From positions 1,550,001-1,614,000 of the forward strand of contig NC_020186.1 of the NCBI RefSeq assembly GCF_000315915.1: 64,000 nucleotides of DNA, read 5' to 3'. Source of the stretch: Henningerozyma blattae CBS 6284 (taxonomy: Eukaryota > Ascomycota > Saccharomycetes > Saccharomycetales > Saccharomycetaceae). Below the pieces are notes generated by a model. It made no database searches. It worked only from the letters and a program-made list of their open reading frames with translations, and had not been told where the DNA came from. This document shows positions 20,387 to 31,112 of this stretch, piece by piece (within the stretch, counting starts at the first letter, position 1; each line of letters opens with the position of its first letter). A program made the translations under genes and the position numbers.

Positions 20387-21871
20387 ATGATGTACGATTT
20401 TGATAATAAAAATCATCGTCCAAGAAACGCAACTACTTTGACTCAACTTCTGAAGTCAAAATCAAAACTAAAAGGTACACTATATTTTGTTATAGGGCTT
20501 CTGTTAATGTTTAATATTTTACCTAGTTTATTTTGGGCATCACCTTCAACATCATCAAGTAAATCAGTAAACAAAAATCTAAACTCCGCATCTAACGATG
20601 ATTCTAAAGTAGTCAATTTTTTTAATTCAGATGCAAGTCTTTCACAACCGTTTTTAGATAGAGTTAATGAATTCTGGCATATTGGTGGTACTACTCAGAT
20701 CCGTAACTCCGAGTTTATTAGATTGGTTAAATCTGGTGTACGAAATTCAAATGGTGTTGTTATTTCAAATGGTATTGGTGATAATATAATCGATGATTTT
20801 GAAATTACTGTAAAGTTGAGAATATCAGAAGATAAATTAACAAAGGACTATATGTCTTCTGATAGTACACCTTCTGCAAATAATAGAAACGATGATACTT
20901 CTATTCATAAGGGATTGTCAGGCTTTGCCGTTATGATTTCACCAGAAAATAATTTCATAAAGCAAAATCTTGTATCAAGTTATGCTAAACAACAATATAT
21001 GATAAATTCAAATGGTATTTTGGGCCAAAACACTTATCTGATGGGTGTTCCAAGAAATTTACCAGGTTTAGCTCTAGTTTATTTAAATGATATGGCTAAT
21101 AAAAATGAAAAAATTGATGTAATTTTAAATGCTAATCCAAGTTTTCATTGGAAAACTCCTGGTGAAATCCCATCAATATATTTAACGAGTTCCAAGTTTA
21201 ATTTTGAGCAATTTTGGAATGGACAAGAAAATGAGAATTATGGCGATAATAAGAAAACTACCAATAAAAAAGTTTCAAAAAATATAACTCTACGTATTGT
21301 TTATTTTGAAAGTGTTGGATTCTTGAGAATTGATATTCAAAATCCAAATAACCCAAGAGAATGGGTTGAAATAGTCAAACAAAATGGTAATATTTATTTA
21401 CCAAAGAACTCTGAAAATGATCAAAGATATATTAGTATCAGTGGGTTAAATACAGATGCCACTCAAAATATTGATATTATTAATGTTAGAACCGAAGAAT
21501 TCCATTGGATCTATGAAAATAATATCATGCATCCAAGAGACAAGAATTACATTAATGAAATTAAAAAATTCTTAATTGAAAAATATGATTTTACTCCTGC
21601 TCCAGGTACAGTAAATATGCATACTCAGAATAATAATCAAAGAGATTCATCATCTCAAGAAAATGTCAATAGAAATGGTCCTGATCCACGTTCACATCCA
21701 AAAGAAAGAAATTGGTTTGTCAGTTTAATCTTTAATATCCTAAAATACATTTTTTTCCTTTCGTTATTAGTTGCTCTATATTTCACATCGCTTTATCTAA
21801 GAGTTAGCATGAAACACTGGAAGTGGATCCAAACCAGAAAGCATAGAGGCAGTCACGTTTTGCCAGCATAA
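20387..21871 (+). CDS. UIP5: Uip5-like membrane lectin-fold protein
   Basis: A 494-residue protein when started at the first ATG (20387); the frame is open upstream only from a TTG. S. cerevisiae Uip5 (443 residues) was found as an interactor of the SUMO protease Ulp1 and localises to the nuclear periphery and ER; its activity is unknown. An N-terminal signal anchor is visible at about residues 30-52 (GTLYFVIGLLLMFNILPSLFWA). The lumenal part resembles L-type lectins (WHIGGTTQIRNSEFIRLV, GLSGFAVMISPEN, LRIVYFESVGFLRIDIQ). A C-terminal membrane span lies at about 452-475 (LIFNILKYIFFLSLLVALY) before a short basic tail. Its place beside SHB17 is conserved. Confidence 0.88.
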   Translation: MMYDFDNKNHRPRNATTLTQLLKSKSKLKGTLYFVIGLLLMFNILPSLFWASPSTSSSKSVNKNLNSASNDDSKVVNFFNSDASLSQPFLDRVNEFWHIGGTTQIRNSEFIRLVKSGVRNSNGVVISNGIGDNIIDDFEITVKLRISEDKLTKDYMSSDSTPSANNRNDDTSIHKGLSGFAVMISPENNFIKQNLVSSYAKQQYMINSNGILGQNTYLMGVPRNLPGLALVYLNDMANKNEKIDVILNANPSFHWKTPGEIPSIYLTSSKFNFEQFWNGQENENYGDNKKTTNKKVSKNITLRIVYFESVGFLRIDIQNPNNPREWVEIVKQNGNIYLPKNSENDQRYISISGLNTDATQNIDIINVRTEEFHWIYENNIMHPRDKNYINEIKKFLIEKYDFTPAPGTVNMHTQNNNQRDSSSQENVNRNGPDPRSHPKERNWFVSLIFNILKYIFFLSLLVALYFTSLYLRVSMKHWKWIQTRKHRGSHVLPA

Positions 21872-22188
21872 TTTTGTCACATAATACACATCATAAAGAA
21901 TTCTTATTATTAATTGTTACTCTATTATTTATACTTAACTTCGTGCATACTATTTTTTACATTAATTAAACTATCCCTTTATTTTTATAGAAGAATATAT
22001 CTTGTTAAATAACTGTAAATGTATGATGCAATAATAATTACAATTTTTAGTAGATTATTTGATGCAATTGCATGTATAATATTAAAAAATAAATCTATAC
22101 AGTAAGAGGTAAGTCTCACTTCGAAATATCTCTTATTACGCAGAGACGTCAATATTAAAAAAAAATAGAAAGCTTATTTTATATTTTT
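21872..22188. other. convergent 3' region of UIP5 and PHO86
   Basis: 317 bp of AT-rich sequence between converging genes; nothing else seen. Confidence 0.5.
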
Positions 22189-23112
22189 CTATTTCTCGCT
22201 TTTTGCTGGTTCATAATGGAATTGGACACCCCATAATTCACTTTGAACGCCAAATAACCCCCCAAGAATTCTATTTTCTTGCAGTTTACCGCTTTGAATT
22301 AAGGAAAAGCCCTTCTTTCGTAAGCAGCTCTTTAATACAGTATCGAATGAATAGACATTAATTAAAACTTTCATTGAGCTACCGTATTTTTCCTTTTGAG
22401 CAATTTCTTTAGTTCTAATCAAGGCCCAATCTACTAAATCCTCTAAGATGCCACTTGGGATGTAAACTTTACGGCTACCCATTGTAGATATATTCATTAC
22501 CAAAGAATGGGGATTAGATATAATCTTATTTTCTGAAATAGAGATAATAGAAATTGGAGTGGCTCTATACATGATGACATGAGTATTTTTTTGGAAATTT
22601 TTAGATTCTTTAGAGGTTGGTTTTACATTACCAGTTTTAAATAAAGCCAAATTTACCCCATATACTGATTCACCGTTTGATTTTGTAATCTCAGAAATTT
22701 TACTCTTAAAGAAGGTTTCTGAAAATCTAGAAACAAATGTAAATATAGAAGTCGCACTAATTGCAAAAACAATAAAAGCTGTAACAAAGGTTCTAGAATT
22801 TATTAGCATCAACTGGTAAAAATAGCCAGTGGCTGAATGTGCAACAATAGTACTTGGAAAGGTTGTATTTATCAGTAAATAAACAAAAACACATGCCAAA
22901 ACAGAAAATAAGGTGAAAGGATGGAATACAAGGTATTTGTTAGCCAAGCCTTGTTGTTGTTTTAAGAACTCAATGGATAAATTAAGGGAAGCTGTAGCTA
23001 GCTGTGGAGTTAATTCTGTGGCATAAATTGTTGGTGGGGCATCCTTATCTAATGGTTCATCTAAAGACGCACTTATTTGTGGGATGTTACCCAATCCTCT
23101 TCTTTTTGCCAT
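22189..23112 (-). CDS. PHO86: Pho86, ER packaging chaperone for phosphate transporter Pho84
   Basis: A 307-residue protein from the ATG at 23112 (MAKRRGLGNIP), close to 311 in S. cerevisiae. The frame is open for 30 more codons upstream, but only from a TTG, so I chose the ATG. Pho86 is an ER-resident membrane protein required for loading the high-affinity phosphate transporter Pho84 into COPII vesicles. Two membrane spans lie at about residues 66-87 (FTLFSVLACVFVYLLINTTF) and 108-130. The cytosolic C-terminal part has family-like blocks: RKVYIPSGILEDLVDWALIRT, VYSFDTVLKSCLRKKGF and GGLFGVQSELWGVQFH. A perfect Pho4 half-type site, GCACGTTTT, lies 266 bp upstream, as expected for a PHO-regulon gene. 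Confidence 0.93.
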   Translation of the reverse strand: MAKRRGLGNIPQISASLDEPLDKDAPPTIYATELTPQLATASLNLSIEFLKQQQGLANKYLVFHPFTLFSVLACVFVYLLINTTFPSTIVAHSATGYFYQLMLINSRTFVTAFIVFAISATSIFTFVSRFSETFFKSKISEITKSNGESVYGVNLALFKTGNVKPTSKESKNFQKNTHVIMYRATPISIISISENKIISNPHSLVMNISTMGSRKVYIPSGILEDLVDWALIRTKEIAQKEKYGSSMKVLINVYSFDTVLKSCLRKKGFSLIQSGKLQENRILGGLFGVQSELWGVQFHYEPAKSEK

Positions 23113-23908
23113 TGATAAATCGTGATTTCTATGTTTCTTAAGGGTGTGAGTTTGTAAAGTAGAACCTAATGTCAGATAAATTTCGAACCAATTAAAATTC
23201 AAAAATTCTTACCTTTAAATATTTAAAACAAAATAAAAATAATTCTTCAATTGCAATATTTTCAAAGTTTATTTTTTTTTATTTTTCCTGTTATCAAATA
23301 TTTCAGAGATTCTAGGTTTTTAGCTAATAATTAATTAATTCGGAATTTCCGAACACTACTAATTAGTAGTTATAAATAAAACGTGCGAAGGTCAATAAAT
23401 GAAAAACGTAAATATATTACGCCAAACTTCGTTTAATGTTAGATCTTGATTAGGAATTTTTTTGAACAATCAATGGAAATTCAAGGCAAAATTGTTATAA
23501 TATAGCTATTTAAGTGAGGGTATACAAAAATAATAAAATTAGCAAAAGGATTGAGGCCAAATATATTCTGCGATGATAAGTAGGAAGGCTGGCAATAAAT
23601 GTATAAAAGAGTAAAAATAAATTGAAACACTAAAAAAAAATGAGTGTGAACTTGTTGGATTTTACAACTATTAGCACGACAAATATACCTAACGAGAAAG
23701 AAAAAAATATAAATATAAAGAAAGGTAAACTACGGGCATACTGATAAAACAAATGGCTTGTTGAGTTTACCATATATAAAATATTGTACGTTATGATAAG
23801 TCAATGAAAATAAAGCATTAAAAGCAGCGCGACTAATAATACAAGAGTATTGTGGGACTTAAGTGGAGAAAAAATCAAAGACAGAAACAACTTGGAAGCT
23901 TGTAGTAG
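23113..23908. other. PHO86 promoter and PLN1 3' region
   Basis: 796 bp. It holds the Pho4-type site at 23378, a nearby near-palindrome TTCGGAATTTCCGAA at 23339, and AT-rich sequence up to the PLN1 stop. No gene seen. Confidence 0.45.
23378..23386 (-). promoter_or_regulatory. GCACGTTTT Pho4-binding site upstream of PHO86
   Basis: The minus strand reads GCACGTTTT, identical to the core of the UASp1 Pho4 site described for S. cerevisiae PHO5. It lies 266 bp before the PHO86 start, on the strand of the gene. Assignment is strong because both motif and gene function agree. Confidence 0.65.
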
Positions 23909-25042
23909 TTATTTTCCTTTGCTTTTGTCATTTTTCTTCTTACCAGCAGAATTTGGAATTGAATTAGTAGCAGTGGAGCCATTAGATGGAGTTTCTAAAT
24001 TCTTTGGTGTCCCTGAAACAGTTGTAAAATTGGTAGTGGTGGCATTGACAGTAGTAGTGTCTACCAATGGGTTTGGTATTTCTTTCACTTGTTGAGCGAT
24101 ATCTTCGATAGTGGTATTAGCAGAGATTTCATCTAATTGTTTTCTAGCATTAATTAAAGAGTTTTTGTCAGAGACTGGAGATGCTTGGTTTGATGAGGTT
24201 GGAGTTGACCATTTGGAGCTGGTTTTGAAATTTTTCAAAGTAGTTGAACCTATTTCTAACCCAGTTGTCAATACTGCCTGTGGAACACTTTCTGATTTGT
24301 TGTACTTGTCTTGATAAATTTCTTTAACGTTGTTATAAGTTGGTTTAACATAAGAATCAAAATGATCATTCATCTTGGTCTTGGTTTGAGAAAGAACTTC
24401 ATTAGATTGTAATTTATCTTGCAATTCTTTTGAAACAGATCTTGTGGTAGCAGTCAATTCATTAACATGAGGCAAGTTTCTTAATGATAATTCTTCATTA
24501 CCAATAGTGCTACTGTTTTCGGAAACATCGATATTATGTGGTTTGGATTTATCAATAACAGTATCAAGTTGAGGGTCAGGATTTGAAGTTTGATTTGGAA
24601 TAGCCTTTGTTAAATGGAAAGGTTCAACAACCAATTGTTTTAATAAAATGTTTAGCCCATTAGCAATGTAATCGATACCAAACCAAATAATCCAAATCCC
24701 TGGTCTTTGAGAATGTGAATCCCACATTGAGACAAAGGCATCCAACCCTTCTCTAAGAACCAATAAATTGAATAAACTATCAAGAGTTGACAAAACACCA
24801 ACCACATAATTAGAGATTCTCTTGATTAAAGTAGGAGATTCTGGAGATTCAATACACCATTTTGATACTTTCCAAACGGAAGATAAGAACAGATTGATAA
24901 TAGTAGATACGACAGGAATGGAAAAGACGTAATCAATACCTTGACTGACCTTTGGGTACTTTCTCAAATGAGTAATACTTGGTGAGTTTCTAGCAAAGCT
25001 ATTAAGCAACTTTTGATTAAGAACTAATTTAGACTCAGACAT
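23909..25042 (-). CDS. PLN1: yeast perilipin Pln1 (Pet10), lipid-droplet protein
   Basis: A 377-residue lipid-droplet coat protein. S. cerevisiae Pln1/Pet10 (283 residues) binds nascent droplets and stabilises them through a PAT domain. The N-terminus (MSESKLVLNQKLLNSFARNSP) and the hydrophobic/amphipathic region at about residues 35-150, with weak helices such as YVFSIPVVSTIINLFLSS and IWIIWFGIDYIANGLN, fit the family. The C-terminal half is polar and repeats Thr/Asn/Ser, and it ends in a Lys-rich KKKNDKSKGK. The extra length over S. cerevisiae lies in that low-complexity half. PLN1 is close to UIP5 in S. cerevisiae too (YKR046C, YKR044W). Confidence 0.85.
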   Translation of the reverse strand: MSESKLVLNQKLLNSFARNSPSITHLRKYPKVSQGIDYVFSIPVVSTIINLFLSSVWKVSKWCIESPESPTLIKRISNYVVGVLSTLDSLFNLLVLREGLDAFVSMWDSHSQRPGIWIIWFGIDYIANGLNILLKQLVVEPFHLTKAIPNQTSNPDPQLDTVIDKSKPHNIDVSENSSTIGNEELSLRNLPHVNELTATTRSVSKELQDKLQSNEVLSQTKTKMNDHFDSYVKPTYNNVKEIYQDKYNKSESVPQAVLTTGLEIGSTTLKNFKTSSKWSTPTSSNQASPVSDKNSLINARKQLDEISANTTIEDIAQQVKEIPNPLVDTTTVNATTTNFTTVSGTPKNLETPSNGSTATNSIPNSAGKKKNDKSKGK

Positions 25043-25991
25043 TTTCTACTGAAGGAAGAAAAAAATAAAAAATGAGTTAAAGTGATAAAGCGTTCTTGAT
25101 ACGTTAGAAGAATGTTAACAAAAAAACTTAAAAAATAAAAAAAAAAAGACTATTAGAATTATTTGGTAATAGAAAATAATAGCTGATAGTTAAAGTATGA
25201 TACGTATATGAAACAAAGGAAAATAACAATGAAATTTGTTAAACAAACATTCTCAGGGAACAGGGAGAAGAACAATCGACATTTTTAGACGTTAATATAT
25301 ATCACGGATAGCATGGCTCAACGAAGATTCCGCATGCCCTCAATGATTTTCAGTTCGGAAATGTACCCAGAAAAAAAATGAGTCTAGGTTGGTTACCCGT
25401 CGCAGTAGAAAAAGTCAGATAAGGGAAGTTGTGAGCTCTGGATGAGGGGACTATATACCCTTAATTAAAGTACTAAAGATTTCTAATAGATCTGTGGGAA
25501 GATAGAGGATTTTGATTGAAAAGATGGAAAACACTTATTTGATTTTAGTCAGAAGCGTTTCTTGGAATTCAATTGTTCTGCCTTCAAAGGGTAACTGTAT
25601 TAGGTATAAAGCACGAAATATAAGTTACCATGGTAAAAAGGTGTCATGGACCCTAAGTATGATAAAGTATAAAAAGTTTAAATTTTTTGTTGAGACTTGT
25701 AAGCAATGTTTATAATTCAGAATATTGTAATAAGCAATTAGTATACAAGAGTATATAAATATATAAAATAACAACTATAGTGTAGGTTAAAAGTCGGTAA
25801 TTTTATAAAATAATTAGAATGTAAGGAATGAATAAATGAATAAATTGTTTAGAATAAATTTGTATGATAAGAAAATGAAAACTGGAAAGTGGCTTGTTTA
25901 GGAAGTGACTTTCATCAATTTAAAATGCTAAGTTTTTTGTTTGTTTTGTTTTGTTTGAATGCTTGAATGATCAAAGATTTGTATGTTACAA
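25043..25991. promoter_or_regulatory. PLN1 promoter (Reb1 and STRE sites) and CRH1 3' region
   Basis: 949 bp. TTACCCG at 25393-25399 is a perfect Reb1 core 350 bp before the PLN1 start; AGGGG at 25445-25449 fits a stress element. The rest, toward CRH1, is AT-rich. A 67-codon open frame at 25512-25715 has no support. Confidence 0.45.
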
Positions 25992-27443
25992 TTAAATTAA
26001 AGCGACGATACAAAGGATGACAAAGGCCATGAAATTATTGACCATTTGCATGTGACCAGCATTATCCGAAATAATTGCAGTAGCAATGGTAGCATCAGAA
26101 GAGATTAAAGAAGTGGTCATTGTGCTAGAGCCAGTGGAGACTTCTTTAGAGACAGCTTTATTAGTTGACTTGGAGGAACTGTGGGCAGAGCTAGCCTTTG
26201 TCGTCTTGGATGTTTTAGATTCAGAAGTTGCAGATGATGATGGAGTAATAGAAGATTCAGAATCATTATCTAAAGCAGTCGAAGAGGTGTTATTAGAACT
26301 TGATTGTTGGGCGGTGCTACTTTGAGCCTTCTTGGTGGAGCTAGAAGAGGAGCTGGAGGCACTGGATTTAGTGGCAGAAGACGATGAAGAACTAGAAGAT
26401 TTTCTTGAACTACTAGATTCGGCAGCAGATGAAGAGGTAGTAGAGGAAGAAGCAGCAGAGGAGGAAATAGCGGAAGAGGGAGCGGAAGAAGAGATGGCGG
26501 AAGAAGCAGCAGATGAAGTGGCAGATGAAGAGGAAGTTTTAGTGGTACTGAAAGATGTATCTTTCAATCCAGAAACAGATTCACCATCAACTAATTTAGC
26601 AAATTCAACTTGAGCTTGGTTGTATCTACCATTAACGGAACCATTTTCAGCTTCAATAGATGAGGCATCACCGGATTGATCACCATAAGAATATTTGTCA
26701 CCAGAGGAATAATCAGTAACAACTAATTTTTTGATGACCATAGAGAATGGAGCTTGAGAATAGTCTGTAGAACCACCAGCCCATTCGATAGTACCTGGTT
26801 CATTCGATGGATCACCACCAGCCCAGATACCCATGAACAAAGCCATAGGAGATTGAGGATAACCTTCAGGATTATTACTCAATAAAGTTCTAACAGGAAC
26901 ACCATCAACGTACCAAACTGTTTGATCTTCAGCCCAGTCTAGAGTATAATTGTGGAAAGTAGTTTGTGGTTGATTCACACTGTGGAATGCACCTCTATCA
27001 TAAGTTGTCACATCACCCTTGGAGAAGAAATTAGATTGAACTTGAGTATCATCACCACCCAGCCATTCGATATCTAATTCGTCTAAGTCATCCGATTGTA
27101 AAAATACAGATGAAACCATACCTGTACCTGGAGCGCATTGAGCAATGACTTCGAATTTACCATACATGATATAAAAGTTGGATTTCAAACTTGGGTTGTC
27201 AAATCTTTTTTCTAAAGTGATAGACACACCATCATCGGAATAAGAAATTTTTCCTGGGTTACCTAAGGAAGTAAACCATTTAGACTCACTTGAGAAGTCT
27301 TCACTGAAACTAGTACCCAAGGCAGTATCAGCAGGGCAATCTGTGCTTTTCAATGGATTGCAGGCAGTAGTAGTGGCTTGTGTTAGAGCTGGTAATAAAG
27401 TAGAAGCAGCAACAATGGATGATTTTAATGATAAGTTGACCAT
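25992..27443 (-). CDS. CRH1: Crh1-type GPI-anchored chitin-glucan transglycosylase (GH16)
   Basis: A 483-residue protein from the ATG at 27443 (MVNLSLKSS); 85 upstream in-frame codons form an odd Phe-rich stretch and I exclude them. Crh1 transfers chitin chains onto beta-1,3/1,6-glucan, building cross-links at the bud neck and in stressed walls. A signal peptide spans about residues 1-22. The GH16 domain covers about 28-275, with the catalytic DELDIEW motif (Glu122, Asp124, Glu126) and YIMYGKFEV, GIWAGGDPSNEPGTIEWAGG. A long Ser/Thr-rich stalk (about 310-450) and a hydrophobic C-terminus (NNFMAFVILCIVALI) signal GPI attachment. Closest by motif to Crh1 rather than Utr2/Crr1. SCB elements far upstream suggest SBF control. 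Confidence 0.93.
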   Translation of the reverse strand: MVNLSLKSSIVAASTLLPALTQATTTACNPLKSTDCPADTALGTSFSEDFSSESKWFTSLGNPGKISYSDDGVSITLEKRFDNPSLKSNFYIMYGKFEVIAQCAPGTGMVSSVFLQSDDLDELDIEWLGGDDTQVQSNFFSKGDVTTYDRGAFHSVNQPQTTFHNYTLDWAEDQTVWYVDGVPVRTLLSNNPEGYPQSPMALFMGIWAGGDPSNEPGTIEWAGGSTDYSQAPFSMVIKKLVVTDYSSGDKYSYGDQSGDASSIEAENGSVNGRYNQAQVEFAKLVDGESVSGLKDTSFSTTKTSSSSATSSAASSAISSSAPSSAISSSAASSSTTSSSAAESSSSRKSSSSSSSSATKSSASSSSSSSTKKAQSSTAQQSSSNNTSSTALDNDSESSITPSSSATSESKTSKTTKASSAHSSSKSTNKAVSKEVSTGSSTMTTSLISSDATIATAIISDNAGHMQMVNNFMAFVILCIVALI

Positions 27444-30391
27444 TTTTATATAGAGGGAAATTTTTTTTCCTTTGCAATAGCTTTTGGAATGTTGATATTG
27501 GAAGAAAAAAAATAATATTACTAAGAAAAAGTAAAGGACTTGGGAATGAATGTTAAGGTTTAAAAAAGGGTAGAATTTATATAGAATTTTAAAGTGGAGT
27601 TGAAAGGAAGTAATGTAAATATGAGGACAAATAAATAAAAAAAAGGTGGCAGCTAAGCATTCAATAAACAATGTAACTAAAAAAAAATTATTCTGCAATA
27701 GGTAACAAATTAGAATGTTAGGATGGTGACAAACGTCAATTCACTGAGTTATCAGTATCAGCCAGTAATTTTTTTCCACTGATTAACTTAAAAACTGAAA
27801 AGTATCTATGAATAACCTCAATCGTGTTAGAGTTGTGTAGGAATATTACGAAGAAAAGGAAAGTCGAAGAGATCTTACAGCACCATATTCGGTTAAAGGT
27901 AAATTGCTTGCTCGGTCCCTTACAGCCACGCTTTTACAATGAAATTACAGTATCAACTTCCATGGATCTTTTTTTGTTGTATATCATCACTGAAACTCTG
28001 GTTTCTAAAAAAAGATGCTGGCACAACTTTATTAGTTAGTTATTTTTAGCCAGCATTATTAAACCAGAAAATTAACCATTAAAAGTGGCGGTGATAACTT
28101 CCATCTATAATAAGAAATGAAAAATGAAAACGAAAAAAAAAAAGACTCCCCACGATTTCTCGCAGAGAAAATCGCGTAAACGCAAACAAGAAATTAAAGC
28201 CACGAAACACTAGGTTGGGGTCCAGTCAAAAACGGATCTGAATTTTCCGGAAGAATGTCTGCTGGATCAATTTTCGCGTCAATTCCTAAAATGAATATTT
28301 GGTACATGTGATGAAACGAAAGCGGGGCAGGAAAATTCCGAATTTCTTGCCAAGATTTTTTTAGGTGTAATCATATTCTGCAGCAATGTCTACGGAGATA
28401 CTACATTAGGAAATCAAGATCAAACACGAAAAGTTAATTGACTATTACAGTTTTTCCGTGGTTATTGCTGAAATAGATTTGTCCTTGGAATTTGGTGTTT
28501 TCTCCGAGCCGTTTTCCTAAAACGGATTATTCCAAAGGGAAAAGATTTACTTGTGGTTTTTTTTTATTTAAAGAAGAAAATGCACTTTTATTTCCTCAAT
28601 AGGAAGTTTAAGAACTATATTGAATATATACTTAGATGTATGATTTATGCACGATGCCTTGTTATTCTGATAAAATAATTATAGATCAACTAAATTAACT
28701 AGATTAGTAAAAGACTAATGCTTATCACTTCACTGTTTATCTGAAATGTATATATACATTTTTACAACACATTAAATATATCAATCACTATTAGATAAAG
28801 TTTATTCCCCATGGATAAAGAAGGTGGGTACGTTTATTAATAAGATTATTGTATCTTGAACCATATAGAAACTCTGTAAACAAAACATCACCAAATTGCG
28901 TCATTATCATTATCGACTAGTGACTATATATTTCTATTTAACTTTAATCTATCTTTTTTTGTGCCTCAAGCACATTGGGTTATATTATTTTCCTGTACTT
29001 TTTACCTCAACAGGATATAATATAATATTATCACTCCGAAGGAATTAAAATTCGGAAACGTAGAAATTGAGAAAAGGCAACGTATGCAACATTTCAAAAT
29101 TGTAAAATTCTTATATAATTGACAAGCTGGTACATTCTTGTTATATGTTTTAACCAAATAGTGGTACATTTCACTGGATTTATGTAGTGAGTATGCAGAA
29201 TTTATTAAAAGGTAATATAGAGAAATATAAAAAGAAATATATTATGCCAGCGATTAATTAAATGATATCAGTGTTAGTTTCTCAATTTGAAAAGTATTTA
29301 CTTATTAAGAGAAGTTAGTTACTCAATAAATCCTTTGGAATTAGAATTATTGCGACTTGGTTAGCATATATGGTGTAATATATTAGACTATCAAGCAAAT
29401 TAATTATGATTTCCTGTAGAACCTCATGCCAATCTTGCCTTGTTATTAGATAGATACTTAAATGGTTATGAAGCAACTCAGGTCATATGAATTTCTTACA
29501 TAGAAAATATTTCATCTTTAGGGCTAATGTCTGCGCATTTGTTTTTTTCTGTCAGAGGAAACTTCAGATATATGTTTGCATGCTTGTCAAAGAAAAAGAG
29601 GTGTGTTAAGTGTTGGCCTCGTTAATAGTTCGGACTCTTCGATTCTTCATATCATAATGTCTATATTAATTCTGGTCCAAAATTTGGTCATACTTTCATG
29701 AAAGTTTTTATATATCTCAGTACATTGAATTAGTTTTGGTTGCATTATTACTAGGTAAAATCCATATTAGGTTTTCATAAAGAAAATAATACAAATCTTA
29801 AAATTAGTTTCAAGATCTATAACATTTATTCCTTTTCGATTGTATATTTTGATGTTCTCTCGTAAGATTTTTCATATATTGGTTGAGCTGAATAGCTTTA
29901 ATACAAAAAATGAAATAATTAAGTTGTTTCTTTTGTTTTCAAAGGAAAATATGGTATATAGTGGATAAAGTTGTGCATCATATATAAACTGCAATATCTA
30001 TAAGATTACTTGAGAAAGCATGTCACAGATTTTAACATTTTTGGAAAAAGTAAACTTTCCCTACATATGATCGACAGATAATATATAAATGTCAGAGTAT
30101 TGCAGACAAAGAATAGGATTTAAAAAAATAAAAAGCATGAGAAGTAGACGAAATAGAGGAGAAGAAACCATAAATAAAGAAGAAAGACGTGACTCAATGC
30201 TAATAAAATAACCCTTCGAAAGGTAGTAGATTCAAATAACATAAATTTGAAATTACATAGACATATTTTGGGGATATTTTGGTATGTATGTGCAAATTTT
30301 AAAACACATCGGAAATCTTTTTTGTGACTTTTACTCTTATAAACTAATTTTTATTTTTTTCTTGTAATACCTCTCTTAAAACTACAAAAAT
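27444..30391. other. gene-free stretch upstream of CRH1
   Basis: About 2.9 kb. The first kilobase looks like CRH1 promoter (SCB sites, a CGATTTCTC / GAGAAAATCG inverted repeat near 28153). Beyond 28,600 the sequence is AT-rich with no long frame on either strand, no tRNA and no recognisable coding relic. Confidence 0.5.
28201..28431. promoter_or_regulatory. cluster of SCB-like elements upstream of CRH1
   Basis: CACGAAA at 28201-28207, TTTCGCG (CGCGAAA on the gene strand) at 28272-28278 and CACGAAAA at 28425 lie within 230 bp, 760-990 bp before the CRH1 start. CRCGAAA is the Swi4/SBF site found at cell-wall genes. Distance is large but no other gene lies nearby. Confidence 0.45.
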
Positions 30392-30700
30392 TGTTGTAGG
30401 TAGTATTGAACGTATATTCATCTATAGATTGTTGGCTATGAATTATATACATAAATTTAAGCAACTGCTAGTTACATACTTGATAACTTCCTATTAATGC
30501 ATAATATATATTAGCCAGCAAGTAACTTTTATTATTGAATATTTGTACTTACTAAAAATAATTGTAATAATAAACTAATTAAGGAAATGAGAAAAGCTAT
30601 TCGATTTTACAAAAGTATAAATAGGAGCAGCTCCTTAATTATGGATTATAAAATTATTGTTCTTTTTACTGGAATTGAAGAGAGTCTGACATTATTAAAT
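30392..30700 (+). mobile_element. degenerate solo LTR of the Ty3-like family (family A)
   Basis: Begins TGTTGTAGG and aligns by eye with the LTRs at 31545 and 54562: shared blocks include ATTCATCTA, GAGCAACTGCTAGTT-like AAGCAACTGCTAGTTACATACTT, ATGCATAAT, and ATTAAGGAA. It matches the 54562 copy best in its middle part. The 3' end is uncertain; similarity fades after about 30,700. Confidence 0.7.
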
Positions 30701-31112
30701 AATGAATTTTGATGTAATTTTGGATTTCTTTTTTTACATACTCTATAAACATCTATATTCATTTACAAAAGATGCACCTTATATAGTAAGTTAAAACAAG
30801 CTCCATTAATAATAGTTCTTTAACTCTAAAGAACATTTCCCTTATTTAACTAATACCTTAATTATGAACCAAAAAACAGGTATGTGAAAATTAAACACTT
30901 GAAAATGTGTTTTTACAAAATAAATAGAAAATAATATAATATAATTATTTTCTAGCACTTTTTATAATTTTTATATAGTCTAAACATTCTAGCATTATTT
31001 TTTCAGTTCGAAAGTCGTCTAACTTGGTTAAAGTTAAGTTAAAGGCTCATGAATTTAGTCAAAGTCTATTAGGCTTTCCTATGATTTTCAAGTTTACTGA
31101 TGTTTAAAAAAT

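Noticed and set aside
23113..23202. 30-codon N-terminal extension of PHO86, or an upstream intron (GGTAAG near 23214)
   Set aside because: The extension has no ATG, and no branch/acceptor pair with yeast consensus is visible; starting at 23112 gives the expected length.
23339..23353. TTCGGAATTTCCGAA as CDEIII
   Set aside because: It is a near-palindrome with no RTCACRTG at the proper distance; the only nearby E-box half-site is better explained as a Pho4 site.
27444..27698. N-terminal extension of the CRH1 frame by 85 codons
   Set aside because: The extension is Phe/Leu/Ile-rich and lies in the promoter. The ATG at 27443 gives a proper signal peptide and the family's usual length.
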